Shown here piece by piece: positions 17,094-26,938 of a stretch of 64,000 nt of DNA; position 1 is the stretch's first letter; every line of letters starts with the position of its first letter. Below the pieces are notes generated by a model, which was not told the origin of the DNA, ran no database searches, and worked only from the letters and a program-made list of their open reading frames with translations. The DNA comes from Rhizobium skierniewicense. GTDB taxonomy: Bacteria > Pseudomonadota > Alphaproteobacteria > Rhizobiales > Rhizobiaceae. Made by a program: the position numbers and the translations under genes. Location of the stretch: assembly GCF_014196515.1 (NCBI RefSeq), contig NZ_JACIDV010000002.1, forward strand, positions 310,001-374,000, in the 5' to 3' direction.

Positions 17094-19013
17094 CTACCAG
17101 CCACCGCCGCCACCGCCGCCTCCGCCAGAGCCAGACGAACCGCCGCCGCTTGAGAAGCTCGAGGATGAAGACGAACTTGTCTGCTGCGGAATGGTGGACG
17201 CAATAGTCGAGGCCATGGTGGAGGAGAACCCGCCGATGCGGGTTCCGAAATTGCTGTAGTTACCGCTGTACCATCCCGGCGAATAGTCGCCCGCCTTCGC
17301 GTCCGCCAGCCATGTTTCGAACGCCTCGCTCCAGGGCTTCTCCACGCCCAGCGCCACGGCGTAAGGCAAGAGCGTTTCGAAATGCTGCGGCGACATCTGC
17401 GGCGCGCCCTGCATGTTCATCCGGTCTTTCTCCGCAACCGTCAGGTAAAGCCGCAGGCCATCAATGCCATCCATCAGCTTGCGCCCAAGGGGTGTCGGAG
17501 CACCCATCAGCATCAGGAACACAATGTTGGTGGCGATGATACCCGCGACGGACATGATGGCAGGCAATTGCAGGGCTTCGAGCTTTTCCAGCGAAAAGAC
17601 GGTCATCACGCCGGCAATACCGGAGATCAGCAAGGACGCCACCAGCGCCAGAACAACGATCATCCCGATGCGCTTGAGCAGAGAGCCACCCCGCGTCAAA
17701 GATTTCCCGAAGGCGAATGCAAAAATCGTTCCGACAAAGGACAGGATGCCGATGACAAAGGTCGCAACAAGGGCCTCCGGTTCGAAATTACCAAAGAACA
17801 AGACGGCGATGACGATGAAGAAGGATAGGAAAATGCCCAAGACCACAAAGCCGACATTCTCGCGGTAGTATTTGCCACTATGTTCCGTTTCGATCGCCTT
17901 GCGGAAAGCATTGCCGAGCGATACGACCCGCGATCCGTTTTTCTTGTTGATCTCGAACGCCATGCCCGGTTCATCAACGGTGTTGATGATCTTTGCCTCA
18001 CCCGCCTGTAATTTGCCCTCGATTGGCTTGTCGGTGCGGCGAATGATGAGCGAATTTTTCAAATCCTCCAGCACGACATAGCCCTTGACCGCAAGGTTGA
18101 GCGATGCGGCGGAAAACGCTGTCCAGCCATTATCGGAAAAGCCGTGATTATCGACATAGTTGACGAGCGCAGGCGACAATCCCTCCGGCGCATCCCAGCG
18201 CGGTACGATAATGCCCTTGGCGGGATCGCGGCCAACGGCTGACCAGGCCCGATAATAATAAAGCAGAATCAGAATAAAGCCGGAAACACCCAGCACCGAA
18301 CCCAGATGGTCCTGCCACCACCAACTCCGCGCCTGCGCAGCCGTCGGCGCATTGATCGCACCCTTGGGAAGTTTTACCGCAATCGTCATGCCTTCGCCCT
18401 GATAAAAGGGACGGGTGGAGGCGAAGAAAACCTCGTTGCCCTCGGTCATGACGCGGGCATCCTTGCCCTTCGAACCAAAAGGTCCGGTGAAGACGGCGGT
18501 GTCGGTCGGTATCACGCCCTGTGGCAGGGAGACGGTGGCCGAGATGTCGCGCATGGCAAACTGCCAGCCATTGCCGGTCACGTTCCAGGTCAACTCGTCA
18601 TAGCCATCGAAATATCGGATCTGCCGGTCAGTGGTATAGGTGATCTGGAACACATGGTCGCCGGTGGGCAGAAACCGGTCGGCATTGCCGGTGTAGATGC
18701 GGATACCGCCATCGATGTTTTCGGTGCGCCAGTCCTCCGGCGAGCCATCCCGCTCCACCGAGAGAACATGAAAGCCGACCTTGGTGCGGTTGCCGTTCCC
18801 GTCCAGCACATAGAGCGGAAAGTCCCGGAAAATACCGCGCTTGATCCGGTCACCCTCGGCGCGCGCCGTAATCGTCTCTGTCACCGTCAGCTCACCGCTT
18901 TTGGCGACATCCACGACGGAATGGTACGAGCTGATGAACTCCTCAGCCGCCGCGGGCAGGGCCGCTAGCATAAAGACGAAAAGCGCTAGATATCTCGCAG
19001 CAATGGTCTTCAC
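17094..19013 (-). CDS. DUF2207-type membrane protein with Ser/Gly-rich tail
   Basis: The 639-residue protein has a signal peptide, a DUF2207 extracytoplasmic domain (residues about 25-220, with RGIFRDFPLYVLDGNG), a membrane helix near 240, two further membrane pairs near 390-440 and 455-500, and a tail of Ser and Gly ending in a Gly run and Trp. This architecture is well known but its function is not. It usually goes with LemA proteins; here LemA lies two genes upstream with aroA between. Start is GTG 19013 after AAGGGA. The tail is coding despite its repeated appearance on the + strand. Confidence 0.85.
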   Translation of the reverse strand: MKTIAARYLALFVFMLAALPAAAEEFISSYHSVVDVAKSGELTVTETITARAEGDRIKRGIFRDFPLYVLDGNGNRTKVGFHVLSVERDGSPEDWRTENIDGGIRIYTGNADRFLPTGDHVFQITYTTDRQIRYFDGYDELTWNVTGNGWQFAMRDISATVSLPQGVIPTDTAVFTGPFGSKGKDARVMTEGNEVFFASTRPFYQGEGMTIAVKLPKGAINAPTAAQARSWWWQDHLGSVLGVSGFILILLYYYRAWSAVGRDPAKGIIVPRWDAPEGLSPALVNYVDNHGFSDNGWTAFSAASLNLAVKGYVVLEDLKNSLIIRRTDKPIEGKLQAGEAKIINTVDEPGMAFEINKKNGSRVVSLGNAFRKAIETEHSGKYYRENVGFVVLGIFLSFFIVIAVLFFGNFEPEALVATFVIGILSFVGTIFAFAFGKSLTRGGSLLKRIGMIVVLALVASLLISGIAGVMTVFSLEKLEALQLPAIMSVAGIIATNIVFLMLMGAPTPLGRKLMDGIDGLRLYLTVAEKDRMNMQGAPQMSPQHFETLLPYAVALGVEKPWSEAFETWLADAKAGDYSPGWYSGNYSNFGTRIGGFSSTMASTIASTIPQQTSSSSSSSFSSGGGSSGSGGGGGGGGGW

Positions 19014-19032
19014 GGGCGTCCCTTTCTGTGTG

Positions 19033-20295
19033 TCAGTCCTGTCCGGTTTCGCTGTAGCTCACACCCAGCGAAGCCAGCGCCTTCCAGTAGCCGGGGTAGG
19101 TCTTGCCGACGCAAACGGGATTCTGAATGGCGATACCGCCAGTTTTCAGGCCCGCCAGCGCAAAGCTCATGGCAATGCGATGATCATGGAACGTGTCGAT
19201 GGAGGCAGATACTGTCTGGCCTGCGAGCGTCGGGTCCGCATGCACGATCAGATCATCGCCATCCTCATGCGCCAGACCATCCCTGATCTGGTTGAGGCCG
19301 AGCGACAAAGCGCGGATACGGTCGCACTCCTTCACGCGCAGATTGGCAATGCCCACGAAACGGACCGGCGTGTTGTTGTAAGCGGCAAGCACCGCAATCG
19401 TCGGGACGGCGTCCTGCATCTGGCTGCCATCGATTTCGGCGGGTAGGTTCGGAAACTGCGCCATGACGGCATAGGCCTTGGCATCCGGCTGGGTGAAGGC
19501 ATCGGCAGGGGTGCCGATATCTATTCTGCCACCCGTCAGCAGTTCCGCGCCCCACAGATAGGTCGCAGCGGAGGCGTCGGGTTCGATGTGGAAATCAGTG
19601 GCGGTATAACCTGTAGGCTGCACGCGCCATACGGCGTTGGAAACGCGCTCGACTTTCGCGCCGAAGGCTTCCATCGCCGCCACGGTGAGGTCGATATAGC
19701 CTTTTGCGCCGATATCTTCACCGGCCAGCACGATATCCAGCGGCTTTGCGCCACAGGGTGCGGCCATCAAAAGTGCGGAGACATATTGGCTGGAAAGATT
19801 GGCGTCGATGGTGACGCTATCCTTCGCAAAGCCGAGGCCATTGCCCTTCACCGTTACCGGTGGGCAACCTGTCGGCGCCTCAGCTTCGATGCCGAGTGCG
19901 ATCAACGCTTCCACCAGCGGCTGGATGGGGCGTTTTCGCATATGCTCATCGCCATCCACCACAACGGTGCCGTTCACGGAAGCCACGGCTGCCGTCAGAA
20001 ACCGCGTGGCGGTGCCGGCATTGCCGAGAAAAAGGGGTTTGTCCGGTGCCCTCAGAAACCCTTCGCTCTCTACAACGAAACTCGTTGCATCCGGCTCCGT
20101 CACCGTCACGCCCATGGCGCGCAGGGCCTCTGCCATATAAAGCGTATCATCGCTTTTCAGCGCGCCGGTCAACAGGCTTTTGCCCTTGGCAAGACCGGCC
20201 AGAAGCAGCACACGGTTTGTGATGGATTTGGATCCGGGCGGCTCAACCTTGCCGGAAAGTGCGTGGTCGGGCGGGGTAATGGTCAGTTCGATCAT
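19033..20295 (-). CDS. aroA: 3-phosphoshikimate 1-carboxyvinyltransferase (EPSP synthase), non-CP4 type
   Basis: EPSP synthase joins shikimate 3-phosphate and phosphoenolpyruvate in the pathway to chorismate. The 420-residue protein has PGSKSITNRVLLLAGLAKG (substrate Lys, Ser), LFLGNAGTATRFLTAAVA, SSQYVSALLMAAP, the VKECDRIRALSLGL segment and DTFHDHRIAMSFALAG. The PEP loop is GTATRF, not the GTAMRP of enterobacteria or the AATGCR of the CP4 class, and resembles that of fungal AROM proteins. Glycine is kept at the inhibitor-contact position. ATG 20295 matches family starts. It sits between lemA and the DUF2207 gene, not beside cmk and rpsA where rhizobial aroA is usual, so it may be a second copy. 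aroC is at 60 kb. Confidence 0.92.
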   Translation of the reverse strand: MIELTITPPDHALSGKVEPPGSKSITNRVLLLAGLAKGKSLLTGALKSDDTLYMAEALRAMGVTVTEPDATSFVVESEGFLRAPDKPLFLGNAGTATRFLTAAVASVNGTVVVDGDEHMRKRPIQPLVEALIALGIEAEAPTGCPPVTVKGNGLGFAKDSVTIDANLSSQYVSALLMAAPCGAKPLDIVLAGEDIGAKGYIDLTVAAMEAFGAKVERVSNAVWRVQPTGYTATDFHIEPDASAATYLWGAELLTGGRIDIGTPADAFTQPDAKAYAVMAQFPNLPAEIDGSQMQDAVPTIAVLAAYNNTPVRFVGIANLRVKECDRIRALSLGLNQIRDGLAHEDGDDLIVHADPTLAGQTVSASIDTFHDHRIAMSFALAGLKTGGIAIQNPVCVGKTYPGYWKALASLGVSYSETGQD

Positions 20296-20337
20296 GGCTT
20301 TATCGTTTCTCAACCAGCCGCATGCCGGTTCTCAATA

Positions 20338-20889
20338 TCAGAATTTCACGGAAGGAACGGCGCGGTCCGCCTCGTTGGTGATTTCGAAATAGGGCGCTTT
20401 GGCAAAGCCGAAATTGCGGGCAACGAGGTTGGAGGGGAAGCTCTCCACCTTGACGTTCAGGTCCCGCGCCGAGCCGTTGTAATAGCGGCGAGACATCTGG
20501 ATTTCGCCTTCTATGGTCTCGAGCGATTTCTGCAGTTCCAGAAAGCCCTGATTGGCCTTGAGGTCGGGGTAGGCTTCTGCCAATGCAAACAGTTTGCCGA
20601 GCGCCTGGCTGAGCAGACCTTCCGCCTGCGCACGCCCCTCGACATCACCTGATGGAACGGCTTGAGCGCGGTTGCGCATGGCAACCACCTCTTCGAAGGT
20701 GCTTTTCTCGTGGGCTGCGTAGCCCTTCACGGTTTCGATGAGGTTGGGGATGAGATCAGCGCGGCGCTTCAACTGCACGTCGATACCGGACCACGCTTCT
20801 TCTTTCATCTGCCGCGCCGTGACGAGGCCGTTATAGATGAAGACGACATAGACCGCGATTGCCGCGATGACTGCCAGTGCGATATACAT
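20338..20889 (-). CDS. LemA family protein
   Basis: LemA proteins are membrane-anchored helical-bundle proteins of uncertain function. This one is 183 residues, with an N-terminal membrane helix (YIALAVIAAIAVYVVFIYNG) and the conserved cytoplasmic or periplasmic pattern RADLIPNLIETVKGYAAHE, EEVVAMRNRAQAV, and YYNGSARDLNVKVESFPSN. aroA follows after 42 nt and the DUF2207 gene after that. LemA and DUF2207 proteins are often neighbours, so aroA seems to have come between them. Confidence 0.93.
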   Translation of the reverse strand: MYIALAVIAAIAVYVVFIYNGLVTARQMKEEAWSGIDVQLKRRADLIPNLIETVKGYAAHEKSTFEEVVAMRNRAQAVPSGDVEGRAQAEGLLSQALGKLFALAEAYPDLKANQGFLELQKSLETIEGEIQMSRRYYNGSARDLNVKVESFPSNLVARNFGFAKAPYFEITNEADRAVPSVKF

Positions 20890-20974
20890 GTCCCAGTCCC
20901 CCTCATGAAACCTTATGGTCTGGCAGGACGATAGTGGTTCCGGCCTGCCATGTCATCGCCCGTTCGTCATGTCG

Positions 20975-21949
20975 TCAGGCTGCGTCTTTATTCCAGTTCG
21001 CCCCACCGGCGTCGGTCATCAGAAACGCCTCGCCGCACGCCTTGGAAAGCGTGCGCACGCGCAGGATATAGCTCTGCCGCTCGGTCACGGAAATCACGCC
21101 GCGTGCATCCAGAAGGTTGAAAACGTGAGACGCCTTGATGCACTGGTCATAGGCCGGAAACACGCATTTGTGCAGCATCTGGTTGGCATTCTCGCCCGGC
21201 GCTCCCGCCGCCAGAAGTGCCTGGCACTCCTTTTCCGCATCGATGAAATGGCGGTGCAGCATGGCGGTGTCGGCATATTCGAAGTTGTGGCGGGAATATT
21301 CCTGCTCTGCCTGTAGAAAGACATCGCCGTAGGAAATCTTCTCTTCGCCTTCGCGGCCATTGAAGTTCAGGTCGTAAACATTGTCCACGCCCTGCACATA
21401 CATGGCCAGTCGCTCAAGGCCATAGGTCAGTTCACCTGCAACCGGAGAACACTCGATACCGCAAACCTGCTGGAAGTAAGTGAACTGCGACACTTCCATG
21501 CCATCGCACCAGCATTCCCAGCCCAGACCCCAGGCACCCAGCGTCGGGCTTTCCCAGTCATCTTCCACAAAGCGCACATCATGCAGCAACGGATCAAGAC
21601 CAATGGCCTTCAGCGAGCCAAGATAAAGCTCCTGCAAATTGGAAGGGTTCGGCTTCAGAATGACCTGATATTGGTAATAATGCTGCAACCGGTTCGGGTT
21701 TTCACCGTAGCGGCCATCAGACGGGCGACGCGATGGCTGGACATAGGCAGCTTTCCACGGCTTGGGGCCGAGCGCGCGCAGCGTGGTCGCCGGGTGAAAC
21801 GTGCCCGCGCCCACTTCCATATCGTAAGGCTGCAACACCGCGCAGCCCTTGTCGGCCCAGTAATTGTGCAGCGTCAGGATCAGTGCCTGAAAGGAACGCT
21901 TCGGGTTCATATGGTCTGGAACGTCGGTCATTGCAGTCATCACGGCCAT
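20975..21949 (-). CDS. glyQ: Glycine--tRNA ligase alpha subunit
   Basis: GlyQ is the catalytic half of the alpha2-beta2 bacterial glycyl-tRNA synthetase. The sequence has [60 protein letters not shown] and [20 protein letters not shown], all family hallmarks. The start is open: ATG 21949, 21940 or 21931 are in frame, and ATG 21910 (MNPKRSFQ) aligns best with the E. coli start and gives 311 residues. The beta subunit gene glyS is divergent, starting 378 nt away, rather than downstream as in many bacteria. Confidence 0.96.
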   Translation of the reverse strand: MAVMTAMTDVPDHMNPKRSFQALILTLHNYWADKGCAVLQPYDMEVGAGTFHPATTLRALGPKPWKAAYVQPSRRPSDGRYGENPNRLQHYYQYQVILKPNPSNLQELYLGSLKAIGLDPLLHDVRFVEDDWESPTLGAWGLGWECWCDGMEVSQFTYFQQVCGIECSPVAGELTYGLERLAMYVQGVDNVYDLNFNGREGEEKISYGDVFLQAEQEYSRHNFEYADTAMLHRHFIDAEKECQALLAAGAPGENANQMLHKCVFPAYDQCIKASHVFNLLDARGVISVTERQSYILRVRTLSKACGEAFLMTDAGGANWNKDAA

Positions 21950-22056
21950 CAAGTGTTGTCAGTAAGTGGCTACTTACTTTGGATGCGGACAGGTGCCACG
22001 GGGAAGGGCTGCGGGTCAAGAACTTCTGTGGGATCGTTGGCGTCGAGCGTGTGGCA

Positions 22057-22104
22057 TACCCCCCTCTGTCCTGCCGGACATCTCCCCCTCAAGTGGGGAG
22101 ATCG
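22057..22104 (-). repeat. Rhizobial palindromic repeat, copy A
   Basis: Read on the minus strand, it matches copy B and copy C: GATCTCCCCAC, then a G-run that can pair with the C-run, then a second dyad around CCGGCAGG and an end in AGAGGGGGGTA. The two dyads each form a short hairpin. Confidence 0.75.
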
Positions 22105-22167
22105 ACCCGTGGCTAGCTCTCGCCCATCTTGAACGCTGCGGATGCAGTGAAGGTCGTGCCGCTTGCC

Positions 22168-22214
22168 GATCTCCCCACGTGAGGGGGAGATGCCCGGCAG
22201 GGCAGAGGGGGGTA
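22168..22214 (+). repeat. Rhizobial palindromic repeat, copy B
   Basis: Begins GATCTCCCCACGTGAGGGGG and ends GCCCGGCAGGGCAGAGGGGG. It differs from copy C at about five positions of 47 and is in inverted orientation to copy A. Confidence 0.78.
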
Positions 22215-22327
22215 CGCCGCAAGCTCAAGCGCAACGGTAAAGCGCCCGCCCGATATTACCATTGTGCATCCACCTCAAATTTTGCTAGCAGAGGCCAACT
22301 GAAAATCCATGATACCGGAAACTCGAT

Positions 22328-24481
22328 ATGCCTGATCTTCTGCTTGAACTCCGCTCCGAGGAAATTCCTGCGCGTATGCAGCGGAAGGCGGCTGGCGATC
22401 TTAAGAAGCTCGTCACCGATGCGCTGGTGGAAAAAGGGCTGACCTATGATGGTGCGCGGGAATACTGGACGCCGCGCCGCCTGACGCTGGATATTCGCGG
22501 CCTCAACGCCCGCTCCGCCGATGTGCGCGAAGAGAAGAAAGGCCCGCGTACCGACGCAAACGAAAAGGCCATCGAAGGCTTTTTGCGCGGCGCTGGCCTC
22601 AGCGATGTTTCGCAGGCGCAGGTCGTATCCGACCCGAAGAAGGGTGATTTCTATGTCGCTATCGTCAACAAGCCCGGCCGTGCAGCAGAAGAGATCATCG
22701 CCGACGTCATGCCCGGCATTATCCGTAAATTTCCATGGCCGGTTTCCATGCGCTCCGGCCCGGCCTCCATGCCCAAGGGCTCCAGCTATGGCGGCATCGA
22801 AGGCAAGGGTTCGGAAAGCCTAACTTGGGTGCGCCCGCTGCAATCCATCGTCTGCATGTTCGGACCCGAACATGATGAAACGCAGGTCATTCCCTTCGAA
22901 ATAGATGGCATCGTGGCCGGAAACATCACCTATGGCCACCGCTTCCACGCGCCGGATGCCATCACCGTGCGCCGCTTCGAAGATTATTCCGCCAATCTGG
23001 AAAAGGCTAGGGTTATTCTGGATGCGGAGCGCCGCAAGGACATCATCCTGCACGATGCCAAGGATCTGGCATTCGCCAACGGTCTCGACCTCGTGGAAGA
23101 CGAAGGCCTGCTGGAAGAAGTCTCCGGCCTTGTCGAATGGCCGCAAGTGCTGATCGGCACATTCGAGGAAGATTACCTCGAAATCCCCGCCGAAATCATT
23201 CGCCTGACCATCAAGACCAACCAGAAGTGCTTCGTCACCCGCCCGCAAGGCGTTGCGGAAGGCCTCTCCAACCGCTTCATTCTGGTCTCCAACATCGAAG
23301 CGAAAGACGGCGGCAAGGAAATCATCCACGGCAACGGCAAGGTCGTGCGCGCCCGCCTGTCAGACGCCAAGCACTTCTGGACCCGCGACCAGGGCGACCT
23401 GCCGGACTTGGAAACGCTGACCGCATCAGCCGCCAAGTTCGATCTCGATCTCCATAAGCCGCTGGACCAGCGCATGGCAAAGCTCGATGCGCTTGATGTC
23501 ATCTTCCACGCCAAGCTCGGCACGCAGGGTGAACGCGTGTCCCGCATCCGCGAACTGGCCAAGCAGCTTGCGCCCGTTATCGGTGCCGATGCCGCATTGG
23601 TAGACCGCGCCGTGGTTCTCGCCAAGGCCGATCTGCGCACCGAAGCCGTGGGAGAATTCCCCGAGTTGCAGGGCCTGATGGGCCGCAAATATGCGACGCT
23701 CCAAGGCGAAAACGAAAGCGTCGCTGCTGCCATCGAAGACCACTACAAGCCCCAGGGCCCCTCCGACCGCGTGCCGACAGACAAGGTAGCCATCACCGTC
23801 GCGCTGGCCGATAAGCTGGATACGCTGGTCGGCTTCTGGGCCATCGATGAAAAGCCGACAGGCTCGAAAGACCCGTTCGCGCTGCGCCGTGCGGCATTGG
23901 GTGTGGTGCGTATGATTTTGGAGCGGAATGTGCGCTTGCCTCTCCTGAGTGTCGTCAAGGACGCCGACCTCCTCTCGTTCTTCCACGACCGCCTCAAAGT
24001 CTACCTCCGCGATCTCGGCGCCCGTTACGATCTCATCGAAGCCGTGCTCACGCCTGAGACCGACGACCTCCTCATGGTCGCCCGCCGCGTCGAGGCACTG
24101 ACCGCTTTCGTCACCGATCAGGATGGTATCAACCTTCTGGCCGGCACCAAGCGCGCCACCCAGCTTCTGGCCGCAGAAGAAAAGAAGGGCACTGTGGTGG
24201 CCGACAGCGTTTCGGAAGAACTCTTGAAGCTCGACGCCGAAAAAGCACTCTACGCTGCCATCAAGACGGCCTCTGCCGATGCCGCCAAGGCGGTCGAGAC
24301 GGAGGATTTCCGTTCGGCGATGCAGGCGCTTTCGACGTTGCGCGCTCCCGTGGATAAGTTCTTCGAAGACGTGCTCGTCAACGACGAAGACAACGCCATC
24401 CGCGCCAACCGTCTGGCGCTGTTGAAGGCCATTCGTGAGGCCACAGGAACGGTTGCTGATTTCTCCAAGATCAGTGGGTGA
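22328..24481 (+). CDS. glyS: Glycine--tRNA ligase beta subunit
   Basis: GlyS binds tRNA-Gly and is needed for charging by GlyQ. The 717-residue length is normal. The N-terminus [20 protein letters not shown] is the family signature, and [20 protein letters not shown] and [20 protein letters not shown] follow. The C-terminal region contains the HD-type fold and an anticodon-binding-like helical part. ATG 22328 is the only start that fits. Two palindromic repeats precede it and a third follows its stop, before the DUF523 gene. Confidence 0.97.
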   Translation: MPDLLLELRSEEIPARMQRKAAGDLKKLVTDALVEKGLTYDGAREYWTPRRLTLDIRGLNARSADVREEKKGPRTDANEKAIEGFLRGAGLSDVSQAQVVSDPKKGDFYVAIVNKPGRAAEEIIADVMPGIIRKFPWPVSMRSGPASMPKGSSYGGIEGKGSESLTWVRPLQSIVCMFGPEHDETQVIPFEIDGIVAGNITYGHRFHAPDAITVRRFEDYSANLEKARVILDAERRKDIILHDAKDLAFANGLDLVEDEGLLEEVSGLVEWPQVLIGTFEEDYLEIPAEIIRLTIKTNQKCFVTRPQGVAEGLSNRFILVSNIEAKDGGKEIIHGNGKVVRARLSDAKHFWTRDQGDLPDLETLTASAAKFDLDLHKPLDQRMAKLDALDVIFHAKLGTQGERVSRIRELAKQLAPVIGADAALVDRAVVLAKADLRTEAVGEFPELQGLMGRKYATLQGENESVAAAIEDHYKPQGPSDRVPTDKVAITVALADKLDTLVGFWAIDEKPTGSKDPFALRRAALGVVRMILERNVRLPLLSVVKDADLLSFFHDRLKVYLRDLGARYDLIEAVLTPETDDLLMVARRVEALTAFVTDQDGINLLAGTKRATQLLAAEEKKGTVVADSVSEELLKLDAEKALYAAIKTASADAAKAVETEDFRSAMQALSTLRAPVDKFFEDVLVNDEDNAIRANRLALLKAIREATGTVADFSKISG

Positions 24482-24506
24482 GATTGCCGGGAGTTCGCGA
24501 CTAGTC

Positions 24507-24553
24507 GATCTCCCCACGTGTGGGGGAGATGCCCTGCAGGGCAGAGCGGGGTA
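24507..24553 (+). repeat. Rhizobial palindromic repeat, copy C
   Basis: Begins GATCTCCCCACGTGTGGGGG and contains GCCCTGCAGGGCAGAGCGGG. It fills most of the 80-nt gap between glyS and the DUF523 gene and ends 8 nt before that gene's ATG, so it may affect its translation. Confidence 0.78.
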
Positions 24554-24561
24554 GGCCACGC

Positions 24562-25050
24562 ATGAAAACCTCCAAAATCCTCATCAGCGCCTGTTTGCTC
24601 GGCCACGCCGTTCGCTATGACGGCATGGGCAAGGCGTTCTTGCATCCCGCCATAGAGCGCTGGAAAGATGAGGGCAGGCTGGTGACGATTTGTCCTGAAA
24701 TGGCGGGTGGTATGCCCGTTCCGCGTCCGCCTGCGGAAATTGAGAATGGGGCTTCTGGTCTCGATGTGCTGGAAGGCACTGCGCGGGTTCTCGAAATCAC
24801 TGGTGGCGATGTCACGGCGCAATTCATCGCCGGGGCGCAGAAGGCGCTGGCATTCGCGAAAGACAATGATTGCGGCTACGCGCTGCTGATCGATGGCAGC
24901 CCGTCCTGTGGTTCGGTCGCCATCTACGATGGCTCGTTTTCCGGCCGCAAGCAGGCGGGCCAAGGCGTTACCGCTGCGTTGCTCGGGCAAGCTGGCATTG
25001 CCGTCTTTTCGCCCGCCGAGATCGATGTGCTGGATCAGCTGACACGATAA
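24562..25050 (+). CDS. DUF523 family protein (YbbK-like)
   Basis: The 162-residue protein begins with ISACLLGHAVRYDGMGKAF and continues with VTICPEMAGGMPVPRPPAEI and ALLIDGSPSCGSVAIYDGSF, the three conserved blocks of DUF523. The conserved Cys residues suggest metal or cluster binding, but the role is unknown. ATG 24562 directly follows palindromic repeat C, and I see no standard ribosome site other than the repeat's G-rich end. A bidirectional terminator follows. Confidence 0.88.
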   Translation: MKTSKILISACLLGHAVRYDGMGKAFLHPAIERWKDEGRLVTICPEMAGGMPVPRPPAEIENGASGLDVLEGTARVLEITGGDVTAQFIAGAQKALAFAKDNDCGYALLIDGSPSCGSVAIYDGSFSGRKQAGQGVTAALLGQAGIAVFSPAEIDVLDQLTR

Positions 25051-25080
25051 AACGCCGGAGATTTCTCCCCGGCGTTTTAT
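25047..25080. terminator. Bidirectional terminator between DUF523 gene and MCP 2
   Basis: ATAAAACGCCGG and CCGGCGTTTTAT form a perfect 12-bp stem with a 10-nt loop. T runs occur on both strands, suiting the convergent genes. Confidence 0.88.
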
Positions 25081-25108
25081 GATCTGCAGTGCATCGCGTT
25101 AACGCGCG

Positions 25109-26938
25109 TCAGCCTGCCATCCGCATCTGCTGACCCATGCCATGCAGAGAGGATGCCGAGGACTGCGAGACGCGGAAGGTGCGAATGAGGTTGAGCAACT
25201 CTTCCGTGTCGGCGGCCAGGGCTTCGGCCGATGCGGTCGTTTCCTCGGCCATGGCGGCATTGTGCTGGGTTGCCGCATCCAGCTGGTTGAGCGAGGAGGA
25301 GATGGAGCGCAGCGTCGTGTCCTGCTCGGCTGCCGAATGGGCGATCTTGCTGACGATGTCACTCGAAGACTTGATCTGGTCGGAAATCCGCTTCAGCGCA
25401 TCGCCTGCCTCGCCAACAAGCCGCACGCCGTTTTCCACCTGCGTGGAGGAGCGGGCAATCTGCTCTTTGATTTCCTTGGCGGCTGCTGCGGATTTCTGCG
25501 CAAGCTCACGCACTTCCTGTGCGACTACGGCAAAGCCCTTGCCTGCCTCACCAGCGCGGGCGGCTTCGACGCCAGCGTTGAGTGCCAGAAGGTTGGTCTG
25601 GAAAGCGATACCATCGATAACACCGATAATCTTGGAGATTTCCTCCGACGATTGCTCGATGCCGCTCATCGCGCCAATGGCCTGCTCGACGATCTTGTCG
25701 CTGTGGTTGGCATCGCTGCTAATGGAGTTGACCCGCTTTGCCGCTTCCGTTGCACCATCCGCCGTCTGGCGAACCGCAACTGTCAGCTCGTCCAGAGCGG
25801 CTGAGGTTTCTTCCAGGCTTGCGGCCTGACGCTCGGTGCGTTGCGAAAGCTCGTTGGAGGCCTTGCGGATTTCGTCCTTGGAACCACCAATATCGATGCT
25901 CTTGATATTGACCTTTTCCATCGCTGCATCCAGCTGCGACAGTGCATCATTGAAGTTATCGCGCAGGCTTGCGTAGCGGGAGCCGAGATCGCGGCAGCGA
26001 ACGGTGAGATCACCCTGAGCCAGTTGCGCAAGCGCATCTCCGATGGTGGTGACGACACGTGCCTGAAGCTCGGCCTCGTCACGCTGCATGTTCAGATTGT
26101 TCTGGCGCTCCGTGTCCAGCTGGTCCTGCTGCTCTTCCTGATGGCGTTGCATGGTGTGGCGCTCGCGCACCTTGTGTTGCAGCGCTTCGGTGGCCTTGGC
26201 CATCAGGCCAATTTCGTTTTTCATGCCTGTGTGCGGAATGGCCAGATCGACATTCTCATTGGCGACTTCGCCCAGCGCCTTGTGAATATCGTCGAGAGGC
26301 TTGGAAATACCGCGGATGACGACATAGGCGGCCAGAAGGCCCAGCAGAAACACGCCGACGCCGAAAGAGATGGCATTGATGATGGTGGAACGAACCTGAG
26401 CCTGGAGGTCATCGACATAGACACCCGTCACGACCACGACTTGCCAGGGCTCGAACGCCATGGCGTAGGAGCTTTTCAGATAGGTGTCGCCTTCCACGCC
26501 CGGTTTGGGGCCGTAAAAACTGGTCTCGCCGCCACCGGCGCGCCCGAGGCGAACCAACTCGTCACGGTAGTTGAAGCCCTGGCTGTCTGGCTTGCCCTTG
26601 AAGCTTTGCCCGACGCGCTTGGGATCGGGATGAAACAGCATCTTCACATCATAGTCATAGCCGAACATATAGCCATCCGGCACATATTTCATGGATGTGA
26701 CGATTGCGAAGGCCTGAGCCATGGCCTGTTCACGCGTCAGCGTGCCGGCTTGTTCCTTGTCGTAAAACGACTGCAAAATCGAAATGGACGACTGCACCTG
26801 CGTGCGCAGCATGCCGTAGCGCTCTTCGTAAATGGCGTTGACGGACGATTTGATCTGGAAATAGGTCGTCAAGGCAAAGGCTGCCATCAGGGCGACCACA
26901 AGCAGGATCAATTGTCGGGAAATCGGCAGGTTTTTCAT
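25109..26938 (-). CDS. Methyl-accepting chemotaxis protein 2 (single Cache sensor)
   Basis: The 609-residue receptor has a membrane helix at residues 8-28, a periplasmic domain of about 155 residues, a second membrane helix near 185-210, HAMP (about 211-265) and a complete signalling domain. The sensor has the pattern YVPDGYMFGYDYDVKMLFHP and GETSFYGPKPGVEGDTYLKS, as in single-Cache (sCache_2) domains, which often bind small carboxylates; the ligand here is unknown. The tip AFQTNLLALNAGVEAARAGE is intact. The C-terminus ends in MRMAG, without a CheR/CheB tether. It is convergent with the DUF523 gene over a shared terminator. Confidence 0.93.
   Translation of the reverse strand: MKNLPISRQLILLVVALMAAFALTTYFQIKSSVNAIYEERYGMLRTQVQSSISILQSFYDKEQAGTLTREQAMAQAFAIVTSMKYVPDGYMFGYDYDVKMLFHPDPKRVGQSFKGKPDSQGFNYRDELVRLGRAGGGETSFYGPKPGVEGDTYLKSSYAMAFEPWQVVVVTGVYVDDLQAQVRSTIINAISFGVGVFLLGLLAAYVVIRGISKPLDDIHKALGEVANENVDLAIPHTGMKNEIGLMAKATEALQHKVRERHTMQRHQEEQQDQLDTERQNNLNMQRDEAELQARVVTTIGDALAQLAQGDLTVRCRDLGSRYASLRDNFNDALSQLDAAMEKVNIKSIDIGGSKDEIRKASNELSQRTERQAASLEETSAALDELTVAVRQTADGATEAAKRVNSISSDANHSDKIVEQAIGAMSGIEQSSEEISKIIGVIDGIAFQTNLLALNAGVEAARAGEAGKGFAVVAQEVRELAQKSAAAAKEIKEQIARSSTQVENGVRLVGEAGDALKRISDQIKSSSDIVSKIAHSAAEQDTTLRSISSSLNQLDAATQHNAAMAEETTASAEALAADTEELLNLIRTFRVSQSSASSLHGMGQQMRMAG

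Larger units (their letters stand above)
21950..22327. other. glyQ-glyS divergent intergenic region
   Basis: This 378-bp gap holds the promoters of both subunit genes and two opposed copies of a 47-bp palindromic repeat (see the repeat entries). I see no coding sequence. The repeats leave about 60 bp between them, so this part could fold into one long imperfect hairpin. Confidence 0.6.

Noticed and set aside
17095-17160. GCC/CCG-rich repeat tract resembling a microsatellite
   Set aside because: It is the coding sequence for the Ser/Gly-rich C-terminal tail of the DUF2207 protein on the minus strand.
19033-20295. CP4-class glyphosate-tolerant EPSP synthase
   Set aside because: The protein has LGNAGTATRF with Gly at the key position, not the GNAATGCR segment of the CP4 class.
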